Below, piece by piece: positions 27,421 to 42,000 of a stretch of 64,000 nucleotides of DNA. The stretch lies in contig CM030867.1 in NCBI GenBank assembly GCA_018105865.1, forward strand, positions 10,511,758 to 10,575,757, read 5' to 3'. The notes below the pieces were generated by a model. The model saw only the letters and a list, made by a program, of their open reading frames with translations, searched no databases and was not told where the DNA came from. Position 1 is the stretch's first letter, and each line of letters starts with the position of its first letter. Made by a program: the position numbers and the translations under genes. This DNA comes from Metaphire vulgaris. Taxonomy: Eukaryota; Annelida; Clitellata; Crassiclitellata; Megascolecidae.

Positions 27421-27949
27421 TGATGCAACTTTAGTAGGTGATTATGTAGAAAATTCCTATTTATTACGTGAGAATAGAAAATACTTATATTTTAAATATC
27501 GTTTCAGCTTCTTATGACTGTATAGTTTCTGGGAATGTCTAATATAGTACGAAGTCCATGTTGTGTCCTGAACAACACTGATGATATTTCTTCTTACAGT
27601 GATAATAATGATACTACTAAAATATTGATATCAATAATATCTGGGTTTTGAGTGATTTGGGAGGATCTCTACAGTGTGAGGACCACTGTTTCACTACATG
27701 ATGACAACGACGATGGTTTGTGCTTTGCTTTGATTTGCGTTTGGCCAGCATAATTTTTTCCTTGATGGCAAATATTTTTGTTGACGGCTAGGTATCACTA
27801 AATTAAGAAATTCCCAGAGCCTAGATTAGTTACTACACAGAGCAGTGTTGTAAAGGTTTGGAAGGGTGTGCCCCTTCTCTTTGTTCTCTTGAGTTATGGC
27901 ATGTGATTGGTGATCACTAGGCATCTCCATCTTACCTTTCAGAGCTACT

Positions 27950-28260
27950 CCATCCTCTTAGCTCTATCCCTGGTCAGCCATGTCAGTCCACAACCAATGG
28001 TCTTCTCAGTGTGTCCCAAGCACGAACCTCCATGTTCCTGAAACGAGGTTTTGAATCAGTTGGCCCTATCCTTTGGAATGCTCTTGACGCCAATATGTGT
28101 GCTTTGCAACTCCTAATTCTATGGCCCTCTTTTTGAAATGACTTAAAACTTATCTTTTTGTCAATATGCAGTAATTTGCTGTGTGAGCACTTCTGAGTGA
28201 TTCTTCAGAAGAGGCGCTATACAAATATTTTGTTACATTACATTACATTGTATCTGCACA
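27950..28260 (+). mobile_element. LINE/retroposon 3' remnant
   Basis: Contains ggccctatcctttggaatgc (a decayed PxxWNAL motif), then ggcgctatacaaat and (TTACA)n, the arrangement seen at other LINE ends in this window. Confidence 0.5.
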
Positions 28261-28798
28261 CTGTTGTTGTTATTTGTCTGGACCAAACGCAGCATTAAAA
28301 TTGCAGTAGCAGATTTGGTTGTAGACTGTGTCTTTGTTTTCATCATCTGCTACAGGATTGATGATCAGGGCTACTCATTATGATGTTGTGTGCCTCCTGA
28401 TTATAGCAGGAGGGGGTTGCCAACATGTTTGCAGCCGTATCCTGAAACCCGGGCTTTGCTGATCAGTCTTGGGGTGGTCAGTGACCACTTCCATTAGGCG
28501 ATACTTGAAACAGTGAGCCATGACTCGTGGATAACTAGGGATTGAGTACGTGGGTGAAAGCGTGTTTGGGTGAAATAATGAGAGTCACCAGACACACTGA
28601 ATCAGTTGTTCATAACTACTGTGCTAAGGCAAAAGGGGGGCCTCAATGTTCCCAACGATGTGAGTTGCTTCAGTGTTGGGCTGCATCCCGAAAATTGCTT
28701 CTGGGCCAGGTTTTCACCACTGTGCTTCCCGTCTCCCTGAATGAAGGAGACAAAATATTTAATGTCAACTGCCTCAACAAAAATTAATTAGCACTCTA

Positions 28799-29465
28799 CA
28801 GTACTGCTCAAAAATTGTGAACACACGTGAATTTTCAAACAAAACAAACTTTAAGACCTGTTAGAACATTGCAATCACAACCAAGAACACCAATGCTGTA
28901 TTTTCATTAATAATACTATTCTACGATGATGTGCTCACCATTTTTCGTGGCATTTAGAATGCTCTTGAATAAAATTGAGGCAGAATATATTGACATTTCT
29001 AGTACAGTTTGACTCGGGTAAGCTGGGGACACACGAAAATGTTGTTTTAATTTGTTTCATCACTTCTGAATTTTGTATAGCAGCCTTATGTAGCTCTAGT
29101 CCTTGCATTGTCAAATGTCAAACAGGGTTTCAATTGCATAGTATTTTTCTGGTCTATAAAACTTGAGATACAAGAAACCAGCTATCTCTAGACCCCTCGT
29201 ACTGTATCTCTCGATCGATTTTGTAGACATTTGACAGAGAATAGATTTCTGAAAGACTTGGTATAGCATCATTTCAAATGGCTCACCGTTTTTCGTGGCA
29301 TTTCGACTGCATATCTGTAGCCTTCTGTACATCAATCGTAGAATAGTATCATTAATGAACAAATACAGTATTGGTGTTCCTGGTTGTGATTGCAATGTTT
29401 TAACAAGCCTTAAACTTCGTTTTGCTTCGAAATCCACGTGTGTTCACAATTTTTTGAGAGTATTG
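28799..29465. mobile_element. Tc1/mariner-type foldback element, copy 2
   Basis: Left CAGTACTGCTCAAAAATTG, right inverted with TA flanks. The inverted ends run about 150 bp (through attgcaatcacaaccaagaa). Interior shared with 57925-58130. No transposase frame. Confidence 0.8.
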
Positions 29466-29647
29466 TAACTTGGAATTGTAAGCTCATTACTAAATATTTT
29501 ATACATATTTTTCATAGGATTTTCTGAATTTATGGGCAAGTGATAGATACTAAGTATAATGCAAATGCTATCTTTCTATTTGCAGAACTTATTAATAGCA
29601 TGACAGATGCATTTTTCACTTCAGTCTTTCTGCATATTGAATTTCAG

Positions 29648-29725
29648 TTTGTGTTGGTTTTGCCTATGTATAGTCAATTTGTACAGTTTGTGTTGGTTTT
29701 GCCTATGTATAGTCAATTTGTACAG
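29648..29725. repeat. 39-bp tandem duplication upstream of XPOT
   Basis: Two adjacent, essentially identical units beginning tttgtgttggttttgcctat, 80 bp before the XPOT start codon. Confidence 0.9.
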
Positions 29726-29804
29726 TTGAAGTAGCACTGGTTTGGTTTGAAATGTGTTTGTTTTTTGTGTGCACCTACTGTAGTTTCAATGGAATACGTA
29801 TGTG

Positions 29805-29861
29805 ATGGATGATAGACTGCTTCTTGGAATTGGGTCGGCAGACAGCCAGACACAGCACAGG
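29805..29861 (+). CDS. XPOT: XPOT exon 1 (start codon)
   Basis: MDDRLLLGIGSADSQTQHR, donor cagg|gtatgt. An in-frame TAG 24 bases upstream makes this the first available ATG; it matches the family start MDEQALLGL. Confidence 0.88.
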
Positions 29862-31893
29862 GTATGTGTTGGTTTCAATTTACTATATACAGGGTGGTGC
29901 AAAAAAACCGGACTAGTCACATTAGGTTTGGCATTTAATATAGTCCGGTTTTTTGTGCCGCCCTGTATATCTTTAGACTGGAATAGTTTGTTCTTGTGTC
30001 CAGATTGTTTCCAAATGCCATTAATTTCTGCCTTCCATTCATCTTCAAAGTATCTTTTATTACAATTTAGGCCCATATTAGGTTATGTTCAGGTCCGCAT
30101 TTTTTTGTTATCGTCAATTCTTGCATTGACTTCTTTCTAAAGAAGCATTGAAAGTCATTGCGGTTCTACGAGCAAATATATTGATTTGCTGTTTCAGTTT
30201 AACGTTTTTTTGTTCAATGATTCTCTTAGGTTACTCAGTATTTTGAAGAGCTGAAACAGTCTGCAGATGGATGGCAACTGTGTCTTAATGCGATTGCGAC
30301 AAATTCATATGCTGGGTATGAGTTTAATTTTTGCTTTGAAACTTTGTACTTAATGTATAAAGGTTAGCAATCGATAAAGACACATCGTCGTCCAGCTCCA
30401 CGGGTGCCGACAGCCTGGTTGACAGATTTGTGTCTCATTTTATCCTACGTTGTTCATGTTAGAGTGTGAAAATCATTGTGTCTCCATTCCGCGTTGTCTC
30501 CGTCCGTGGTTTCCAACATAATCTTAATTAACTGGTCTGCTATTCTTCATCATTCATACACACAGAGCCATGATTTTTTAGCATGAGAGAGACAGACAGA
30601 CAGACCGAGCAAATGTGCTAAGCATAATTTCTTGACTTGTATGTCTATGTGTGTGCAGATGTATGTTGATTGTTGAGCTGTTATAACGACTTAACTGTTG
30701 CTTATTTTCTATTATTTTAGAAATGACCATGTGAGATTCTTTTGTTTTCAAGTGATAGAACACTATCTGAAAACCAGGTACGCAATACTGTTTTTTGTTT
30801 AAATGGTTTTGCCACACTAATTTCTACATATTCAAGGCAGTTGCACTGTGAATGTTGGCAGTGGGGTGGGGGTGGGTGGGCTCCATCTTACCTCTCTGAG
30901 CTGCTCCACATGTTCGACTTTATCGCTGACTTGATGCTTGTGTGCGCAAGGCTTGCAGTAAAAGAAATTGATCTGAAAATAATAAAAGCTTTACTGTTTC
31001 CTGTGTAATCATAGTAGGAGCTTTTTTGAGTTCTTATCCGGAAGAGGCACTATATAAATGACTTGTTATGTTACATTGTGTTTATTATTTACATTATGTT
31101 CATTATGGCAGATTGATAATGTGTAAATGACTTGCTTTCCATTTCTGTGAAGTTTTTCTGGTTGTTTATGATTGCGCTTGTCTTTACGAAATGTTATGAG
31201 TTATTCTCATATCTCATTGCATGCATTGTAGCTGAAATGTTGTGAAATGGAAAAAAATCAGTATGTGTCTCTCCTGTGTGGTGTCTTTTTCCAATCCATG
31301 TTTACATTATCTTTACAATTTTTAAAAATACTTTGTTGCTTAGGAATTGTCTTTAGTATTCATTTCGATACTGAGATTCTGAAGGACTTAGCATGTAAAT
31401 GGTTACCTTTATTTGACTTAACCTCTTAACTGGGGATCCCGGATATATCCGTCCATTTTACATTGAGTTACAGTTAAATACACGGTTAAGGGGTTAATGT
31501 TTTTTTATTGCAGATATGCCAATGCCAATAGCGTTGAACAGCAATGTATCAGAGGATTTCTCAAGTCTTGGATTCAAGGACTTGTAAGCATCTTGCTTAT
31601 TATGCCAAACTAAAGTGACACTTGTTTTTCAGGACCCCCTCTACCAGTCATGACTCATATGTGTGTGTGTCCATTTTACGTTACGTTACAGATAAATGGC
31701 CAGTAAAGGGCTAAAGCACAAATACAGAATGTCACTTTATTTTCAAGCATATCATGTGCACACTTAGGAGCATGTGTGTGTGGTTCTTGCAATGGGAAGG
31801 TCTCAGATTCGAATCTGACCCTGGGCTCTGCATAATGACCTTGGTCAAGTGGTTCGCCCTGTGAAGAAGGTAGTGGGAAGCCAGGGCAGAAAC

Positions 31894-31927
<34 letters not shown>

Positions 31928-33023
31928 CATGAACCCATGGGTGTAGGGTACTGCATATGTGTTAAGAGAGACACGGAAAATCCATTTGTTTTAAAGCATT
32001 GATGCTCGTGAATATGCAGTTGTGTGAAAATTAGCTGTTAACCCCTTAACTGGGGACCCCGGATATATCCGTCCATTTTACATTGAGTTACAGTTAAATG
32101 CCCAGTTAAGGGGTTAATTATGAATTGCCGTTGAGACAAGCGTGAGACAGACCGTGTTGTGCATTCAGCCTTGTGTTGTCGAGGAGAAGTCTTTCATTCT
32201 GAATAAAGCGGCGCAGTTATTCGTCTTCGTCTGCTTCTCCGATTATCCGTGCCGGTGGCCGACCCTGTTTCACGAACTTAACGATACGCTGAGACTCGGC
32301 TCGGGCTCGGTCGACATGTACTTGAGGGTCCTGCAAGCGATTGACGACGAGGTGGCTGACCGGGAAATAAATCACGGCACCCCGGTTAGTTTTTCGAGGA
32401 TTTTTTGTTTCTTAACACCTTTTTTCCATCACTCTGTTCTGTCTGGAGTGGCCACACTGGAAGATTTCTAAGATATATAATCTGAATGTCTTGGTATTTT
32501 AAGGTTTGTTTTAAAGTTTAGAGGTGATGTCTGCCATTTATGAGTCGGGGAAATGGTGACGCAGGCCAGAAACTGTCAAATTTTGAACCCTTGGGTGTGT
32601 TTTAATATGTAAATTCTTGACACTGTGCTTGAGAAGTTTTTAGCTTTACTATTTATTTTTACCTTTCAAGGTCTATTGTGAATTATGTCCGTGTATTTGC
32701 CTTTGGTTTGAGTTGTTAGTCTGTCTTGCTGCTTCCCCACTTCCCCGCTCTGACTTATCTCTGGAATATACCTGTTTTTCTGTGGTGTACCATCTGGTGT
32801 ACCATCTACGGATACCTTGTGAGTATTAGAAATGGTGCTATAGAAGCTGGTTATGCCTTTGCGTGAGTAAAGCAGTGAATTGTTAGCTATAAAATGGACT
32901 GATTTTGTCATAGGAGTTGCAGAGAAATACGCTAATTAAGGACACGATGAGGCAGGAATGCATTACGACTCTTGTTGATGCATGGTATCAGATTCTGGTA
33001 AGTCTTTTGAGCTTACTAATGGG

Positions 33024-33081
<58 letters not shown>

Positions 33082-36000
33082 CATACTAATTCAGTAATTA
33101 CTTATTTACTGAATTAATTGTATTCTGTTGATCGCCAAGGGCCAATTTCTTAGACATGTAATTTGTTTGTTTGACCATTCAGAGGCGTTTATTTTGAGAA
33201 ATTTTCCAGATATGTTGTTTCTTCCCCCCCCAAAAAAAAAAAAACAATGCTGCCTTTTTCTTTATTGCTTGTTTATTTTAATATTTTTCAAGTGTCTGAC
33301 TTTTACATCTGTAGGTCTGTTTAGTGATCAATAAAGCAAGATGTGACCAGTAGAGTGCAGAGGGGGCGTTGGCCCCGGGCACCGACTAGTTGAGGAGGCG
33401 CCAAAATTGACTCGGTGACTTTTTTGCTTGTCAAAATTTTTCACTGACTTAGCCCTGGGCGCCCACCACGGGGCGCCAAAATTGACTTGGCCTCGGGCGC
33501 ACACCACTCTCTGCACACCGCTGGATGTGACACTTTTTATTAGCACTTTGAGCGTTGTTTTTGTTTTTGTCGTAGCTTAACTACGAGACCTTGAAACCGG
33601 CATTAGTCTGTGCATGCCTGAAAGTTGTCGGTGCGTACGTGTCGTGGATCGACATCGGCCTCATCGCCAACGACCGTTTTGTCCCCGTTTTTCTGCGGTT
33701 CATGACCCAGCCGCTGTTGCGCGAGAGCACCTGCGACTGCATACACGAGATCATCAGCAAGGGAATGGATCCCATCGCCAAGACTAAGCTTATCGAGTCC
33801 TTTGCTTCGGTGCTCAACTCCGCCGGCATTCTGAGCGTCGGATTGCAGGTGAGAAGGGAGTTGAAGCCATAGATAGTAACACTCACTGGAAGTGGTCTGT
33901 CTATGGTAAGGGTCCGCCCATATAGTACGTGTGCAAAGAGGCAGAGGGGGTTTGGATTTAGGAGATTTTGCATATGTACAGTGGGTTGAAAATATGCTTT
34001 TTTGTGTACGTACTATATGGATGAGCCATGAAGACAGCTGCATTTTGAAGCCAAATTGCCACCATATTTGTTAAGTTTTAGACAGAGGTTTCCATGGCTA
34101 CCATTGAAATTACCGTAATGCTTCTAATGCAAGTTCCGGCTTTTATTGAATCAAATGACTTTATATCCTAGCTGTTTCAGACCTGGCTTGTATTAGATGT
34201 TTTGCAGTATTGTGATCACAATATAATTGAAAACTGGTTTCACTTTCAGACACTCAATCAAGATAATTCAATTAAATTATATGGTTGAAATGGTGTTGTG
34301 TACAAATTTCACTCCGGTATGCTGCATGAGCCATGTAAAGAACTGAGTGAATTGCAGGTTTATTAAGTGAATGCATAGTTTTGATTATGAATTATGTAAT
34401 GTAATATTGCGGAGTATTTATATAGCTCCTTTTCTGAATAAAATTACTCGGAAGAATTCTTGCTTCAGTTGCTGCATATTGTCTCTGGGCTCCTGTGGCT
34501 CTGAGCCACGTGGATCATGTCTCTGTTATATCACTGGTTTTTAGTAGTCTTGTTGACTGTTTAATGTTAACTTTCTGCCTGATGTTCTGAAAGTTGTGTT
34601 TTTGTGTGCTGTACTTGTGAGTGTATTTGTTCGTGCAATTTAGGAAGATGATGGTGACTATCTGGCTAAGTTGGCAAGACTTATCAATGGAATGGGACTG
34701 CAACTGACGGTGTGTTGGCAGAAGTAAGTGCGGAGAACTTTACGCATTTTAAGACAAGGATATTGTATTTTATTTTCTTTCACGTGTAAATTCTCTTTTT
34801 TTGCTGCTTTCAGGGTTGTGATATTTTAGCTTCATTATGTTGGAGTTGTTTGATTAAAGATAAACTTGGTACATTTGATATGATATAATTTTTAGCTGTT
34901 ATTGTACTAGCTTCATTGTGTCACAGTTGTTTGATCAATGACAGACTAGATACATGTGATACAGTATCATTTTTAACTGTTCTTGATACTTATGTTACGC
35001 ATTGAATGTGTACTTGTTGTGTGCGTACAGTGTTTTTGCACTCTGATGTGCTTCTGTAGACTGGTGAAGTCGCACGGCGTCAAAGGTGCGGCACAAGTGA
35101 CGTTTGAGGCGCTCGAGTCTAAAGTGCCGTTCATGCTGAAGTTTCTCGGCAGTGAAGATGACGACGTGTCGGGCACAATTTCACCTTTCGCGCATGATTA
35201 CATGACACTTCTTAAGCAAATGCTACCTCTTGATGACAAGCATCGGGCTATAGTACAGGTTTGTAATTTAATTTCTTCACCTTGCACACACACATGCACA
35301 CATGCACACACACAGATAGCAGGGAAAGGGAAAGGAGGAAGGAAGAAAGAGGGAAGGCAGAGCCAGAGAGAGTTACAGAGAACACAAAAGACTAACATAT
35401 GTATCCCGCACGTGTGTGCACACTCACGCACACAAATACACAGCTATTTGTGTATGTTTCCTCATATGTAAATAAATAAATGAACAAATATATACAAATA
35501 TTTATATATGCCTATATTATGTGAGAATTGGTGTTCTTCTGGTGCATAATAGGTTATTTATATAAACAGATTTCCACGTATGTGTGTCATATAAGAGTAG
35601 ATGCATGGGTCTGGGTGTGTGTTTTGTGTCTGGGCATGTGTTTGTCTTTGTGTGAAAACTGGTCTTACTTTGACTCCTTGTTTAATTCAATTTAAAATAT
35701 AACTTGCTTTAATGCTCTGCTTGGTTAGCCAGCAGTTTGAACTCTGCTCTGAAAATGTTTCCAAATCCATTACGGTAACACCATAGTTTCAAGTCTGTTA
35801 TGTGCCGTTAGAACATTTTGGACAGGGATTGCCCATTAGAAATTGAATTTTGCTTATTTGTCTGATTTTTATTTCAGGAAATCTTGTACATTATCATTAG
35901 GAAGATGAAGTACGATAGTTCTTTCAATTTTGAATCTGGGGTTGGTTTGGTTTCTCTTGTATTGAGGTTTTTTATGCATTGTCGTATGTGCTGCATGTAA

Positions 36001-39000
36001 AACGTAATTTCTGTTTTTATGCAATGGTTTCACAAGCATTGTGAAGTTATGACATATCAATTTAAGCAAGTTCAAGTAGTTCTTTGGTTCTTGGCAGGCC
36101 CGTCGAGAGAAGTCCCAGGCCCCTGGGCAGAGCAGTCACGGGCCCCTAAAAGTTTGAAAGTTTATATTTTTTAAAGAAAGTTTGTCCTCAAAAAAGTTTT
36201 AAAATTTTCAAAAGAAAATATGCAGGTCAAGTGTGAAAAAGTGGTGATGACTTTTTGCTTGTCAGTCTTTTCAGGACGTTAAAGACAAGCAATGCCTTCG
36301 AAGGGCCCCCCAACCGCCTTCAGCATGTTCATAATAATAAATAGTATTGCATGAGATAACATTTTGCAGACCCTCCCGGGCCCCCTACAGATTGAAGGCC
36401 CCTGTGCATTTGCACCTTGGCCCCCTCTTGATGGGCCTGGTCCTTGGCACTAGAATTAGACTTATTTATTTCCATTTATACATACATACGTACATAAAGT
36501 AAATTCGCTGTTCGAATTGAAAAACTGACAACGCAACCAATACTCAACCACGCGCTGATGCATGACACTCCCAACATCCATATGTATGGATAGTGTAATA
36601 TTAAAGTTTCATTGTAGTGTCACACATCAGGTTAAGTCAGTATAGGTAATTATTTGGTTCTTGGTAATAGAAATTTGATGCATATTATCTAAAAATTGAT
36701 TTAAGTGTTTTTAGATTTGGCATTTTCATATAGAAAATAGTTACATAGCTCTGTTTCAGTATGCTGATTAAAAATTGTCAATTATTTGCACTTATAAAAC
36801 AGAAATATTAGCTCGAAATATGATTTGTTACTGTAGGGTGAAGAAGAAGCAATGTTCCAAGAATATAGGAAAGAACTGCGAGTTATCTACAACAATCTTG
36901 GTGCTCTGGTTTGTAGTAAACACAGTTTTACCGATTTGTTTTCTTCTATTTTTGACCGTGCAGTTGATACCTGAAATTTTCGACGTCTTTTATATTGAAT
37001 GACTCTGTTCATGTCGTCTCTGATGAGCTGTCAATCCAGTTTTTCCTGGGTCTTCCTCTGCCTTTGTTTCCTTCCATTTGAGTAGAATGTTAAATTTTTA
37101 ATTGCATAGGGGTCCATCCATGTAGTATGTACGCACTGAGGAGGGGGTCGGATTTAGAAGATTTTGCATATGTACGGTGTGCAAACGGGGGGGTTGGAGG
37201 GGTTGAAAATTGCCTTTTTGCGTATGTATTATACGGATAAGCCGTAATGCTTGATTTTTAGTTGGGCGATGTTTCGATTTCTAGGACAGTGAACTTTTGC
37301 TGCGTGTCGTCAGTGAAGTGTTTACACAGACTATCACCAGGTGGCAGGTGGCCGAATTTCAAGACGTGGAGGTTGCAATTACCTTGTTGTATCAATTGGC
37401 CGAGGCCCTTCCTGTAAGTCTCATTTTAAATATTTTATGGTCAGTGCTTTGCTTATTGCCATTTTAAAATTTTCCTTAACCGTGCATTTAACTGTAACTC
37501 ACTGTAAAATGGACGGATATATTCGGAGTCCCCAGTAAAGGGGTTAATAATGTACTACCGGTAATCAACCAGGCCATTCATACAACTGTTTCCATCCTCA
37601 GTTGATGGTTGCTTAAGAGTGAAAGTCATAGTCAGATGAAGCTTGCTGGTTATTTCTAGTGCTCATAAAGTATGGTGCTATATAAATTCAATGGAGATCC
37701 CAATGTCTGTTAGTTTGTGCCTTTTGAAGGAAAGATAGATTTTTATGTTTTTTGCACTTTGCATTTAGGATTTTTCTTTACTTTTAAGCAATGCTGGAAG
37801 ATAAGCTTACTGTTTTTTTTTCTCAGAAATTTCAAGAATATATTTGTAAAGTAGTTAATTACCATTATGTTGTAGTTATTTGTTTGAACTTTTGCTATAG
37901 GCATCTAACAGCCAGCATTTTACGGGTGACCTTGTCAAAGTGTCAATTTTGCAGGACATGATGAAACTGGTGAGTAATAGCTGAATGTTTTTCATTAAGT
38001 ATCCAGTAATTTGGTTTGATTGGCTTTCATGCTTTACTTTAACTCTTCGATGAATGTCAAGATGAGAATTCTAACTAGTTTTGTGAACCTCCTTCGTTTT
38101 CTAGTCTTTTAGATACGGTCTTCAAACGTACCTGTTTGGCTTGGCCTATCACCCTTAGATTGCCCCCTGCCAGTCTGACTGACCTTTCTGGCTTGATCTA
38201 GATGAAATTTGAATCAAATTTGTGCACCATAAAGTGGTAGTGGCACCAAAGAAGATGATTGGTTGGCTGATTGATTGATTGTCATCATTGATTGTACTTT
38301 GTGTTTCAGCTGATGACAAGTGGTGTCAGTTGCTACCAACATCCATCAGTGTCTCTTCAGTTCTTTGAAACTGTCATCCGTTATGACAAATTCTTCAGCT
38401 TGCAGCCGCAGTTTATCCCGGACGTTTTGGTGAGTTTGTTTTGTAATTAAATTGTTACAAGGGATTTATATTTCTGTCCCACTTGGATCAGTTGAATTTG
38501 AGGTTTCTCAGTTTTTTTGTTGGTAGAATTTGAGGTTTTTGTATTCCATTTTCAGTGAAATATGTAGATGAGGTCTTTCTGAAATTACTGTAGTTGCCAA
38601 ATATATCCAAGAGCCTGTGTTTCTAGTCAACTACTGTAATGTCATAGTATTAAGAAATTGCAGCAGTTGGGTTAGTTTGAATTTATGACAAGTAGTGATC
38701 AGTGTGGGAGGAAATTTTACCCCAACTCTTATTGAATTCTGATGCATTTCTTTTATTATTGTTGATGTGTGTTTAGAAAAATTTAAAAAAATACTTTTGA
38801 TCGAATGCTAAAAAACAATGGATGCTTAAATCATCCAGAAGCTATGTATGGTGTGACAGAGTTTATTTGTTATAATTTTTATTTCAGTCAATCTTTTCGT
38901 GATAGACATTTTTAGCTGATTAAATTATGTGAAAAGATACGTGAAATTCAATCATTTATTCAGTTCTGTGTTGTCATTGACATGCATTTGACATTGCAGA

Positions 39001-42000
39001 TGGCTTTCAACGACAACCGTGGTCTGTGGAACCCTTCGGCCCACGTGCGCAGTCGAGCTTCATATCTGTTCTCTCGTTTTGTCAAGAGCGTTAATAAGTA
39101 AGGAAGTTTTAAAGCTGCTCATTTGCATTTCAACTGTTTTGTTTTTATGAGTGTTTAATAAACTTTGTTATTATGTCCATAACAATTGCTGCAGATGACT
39201 GGAGGCTTAGGCACATAGCTAAGCTTGGAAGATTGTTTTTGAGGTTTTATTTGGCTTTATAGGAAATTTCTTTTAAAATTATGTGTGTGTGTGTGCTTAT
39301 GTATTTTTGCAATTTTCTATGGGGTGGGAAGTTAGAAGAGTGGTAACAACGCTGGACGATGGAGCAGGAGGTCACAGGTTCGAGACCTGCAGGAACCCTA
39401 AGGTCGACTCAGCTTTACACGCTAGAGGGTGGTAGTAAATTGAGGAGCAGCGTTTAGTTGCGAGGTAAAACGTGGGTCTGGGAAAAGTTATGGCAACCTA
39501 CCCCAGATTAATGGAATGTACCACCTACGTCGCTGATTGCCCAGGCCGGAGATGAGCGCCGGAACCCAACGCTCGGACTCGAGTATGGGACCCACCTTTA
39601 TCTTTTATGCTTTTCTGTATTCATTGATGGTATGCTTGGTTAGATTCTATGCTAAAGCTGTTAATAACATTGACACGATGACTGTTTATCTTGCCTTACT
39701 GCATTACTGCTATCGTTTAAGTAGTTAATAGTTGTTGTGTTTTATCATTTCAGAGTACATCTGCAGCCATATCTGGAAAGTATGTTGGGCAGCCTGCAGG
39801 GCCTTCTCGTTCTTCACACCCCGTACAACGGGATTAAGCAGCAACTGTCGCCGAGATCAGCAGTTTCTTTATGAAACAGCCAGTATTCTGATAGTTCAGA
39901 GCCAGTTTCCACCACAGGTTTGAAATCGTCTGCTTATGGTCTTGTAAATGTGGGTTTTTCAGAAGAAAATTTACTGTTTTTATGTTTTTTCTGTCTTTCT
40001 GACTCTTTGAACCTCTTTTTATTACCAATTGTTTTGGATGTTCTTAAGTTCTAATAAATTGTTAAATAGTTAAGAAAAATCGTGGAATTTCCGTATGATG
40101 TTGGACTTTTACATGAGTATTTAATGCTGCTGGTTATCATGGTTTGCTTTCTGCCAGCTCATTAGTGGCAATGGGTAGACACGAACCTTCTCCGTTTATC
40201 ATTTTTTGTTGGTAGTCACTTTTCGTCACTCTAAGATCCATGTAGTCTTTGTCTATTCTTGTTTCCTCGTCTTCTGTTTTATATTTTCTTTCCTGCCTGT
40301 AGTCTCATCCTGATACTGTTGGTATTATCTATTAGCATTGTTTTTCAATGATGCAGAATAGAAATATTTTATGATTTTGGGGTGACACCAACTGCAATAG
40401 AATGCTAAGTAAGTAAGTAAGTAAGTAATGCTAAGTATATTCACTATTGTGAATGTGTGTATTCAGTGCACATGGCTGCATTCATAGACAGAGACGTGTG
40501 TTCGTGTTATGAGAATTTCTGAGAAATTTATTTTTTACATTGAGTTACAAATAAATGGCACTTAGGGGGTTTTTTCACTTGCAGAAGAAACAGGAGCTGA
40601 TGCGAAAACTGCTGATGCCAATCGTGACCAAGTTCGACGAACTGCTGCAGCTTCTTATGACGGAAGCAGACGAGGGCCGTCAAGTGGCCTGTGCCATATC
40701 CCTCACCCAAGCCATGGGCTATGCAAGGTGCGTGTTTCCGATAACTTGGACATATTCTCTCCGTGCAGCTGTGAGGTTTTTCTGTGGCTGGTTTTATTAT
40801 TATTGTTTATTCTGCTGTTTTTTTCATGTAAATTCCTTCTTTGTACTGTTTTATGAATTGAAAGTGACAGCATGCTTTTGATTGATATACAGGGTGCCAG
40901 GACAAAATGTCAGTGGACAAAATGTCGTGGGGACAAAATGTCAGCGGACAAAATGTCATCCTAACCCTAAACCATGACATTTTGCCCGTGACATTTTGTC
41001 CCCATGACATTTTGTCCCCATGACATTTTGTCCGCCATGATATATAGTGTATAGTTGAGTTTTTATATGTTTTAATGGAATAATTGGCATGGACTCAAAA
41101 TCAGTGCAGTCTGTCTGTGTGAAGATAGTTAAATGAGTGAATAAACTCTTTGACTTTTGCTTATTACTTGTGAGATATTTTTAATGTCTTATTTTTAACT
41201 GACCAGTTTTATATTTCTTGTTGACTATTTTTTTGTAACAGAAGAAATTACATTTACCTGGCCCTTGGGCACCAATCATAAAAAATTGGCCCTTCATGAA
41301 ATTTAGCTAAATACTCCTGCTCTGTGGTCTTACTGATCTAAACTTAAATCCTTCCTTTTTCTCAAATAATTTCCTCCATAGCTGTAACAACCTAGCCTCA
41401 CTGCCCTTTGGATATATTGACCATTGCCTGGCTGACCATTCACCTTTCCCATAGAGATTTTAAGATAGGCTAAACACCTAAGAATAAGCAGTTACTGTTG
41501 CATAACTTTCCAAAGCGCTATTAAAATACACGATATTTTACTTACTGAGTATCTGATAGATATTTGCAAATAGAATTTCATTGGCCAGTTGCATTATAAA
41601 GCGTTGACTGAATTGGTGGTTTCAGCCGTACGAGCAAAGGTTTCTCCAGCCAGCAGACAGTAAAGCTGAACGACTGTACCGAAGTCTATACGGACATGCT
41701 GAGGGTTTTCCTGGGGGCCCTCGGTGTCCCCGTCCAGCGGCCGATACTCCACCAGGGCGTCCGACAGTTTCTGCACCGGATGGTCGTCTGCCTCGACGCC
41801 AGCATCCTTCCGTTCATCCCGATCGCCATGGAGAATCTGCTGAAATACGCTGACATGAAACAGATGCACGACTTCATACCGTTTATTAACCAAGTCGTTC
41901 AGAAGTTTAAGGCAAGAAGGATAAACGACAAAGTGTCTTTAAGACTTCGTGCATTCTTATGATGATGTACATTATGGAGTTTAAATTTGATTTAAGTGAT

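Larger units (their letters stand above)
25664..29804. other. PHF12-XPOT intergenic interval
   Basis: Contains, in order: the presumed PHF12 3' UTR, a TTAACCCC element (26623-26702), a CpG-dense block (27115-27420), a LINE 3' remnant (27950-28260), a Tc1-like foldback (28799-29465) and a 39-bp tandem duplication (29648-29725). No further gene seen. Confidence 0.6.

Noticed and set aside
40890..41040. CRISPR-like repeated units
   Set aside because: Units are adjacent without unique spacers and invert in the middle; the genome is eukaryotic.
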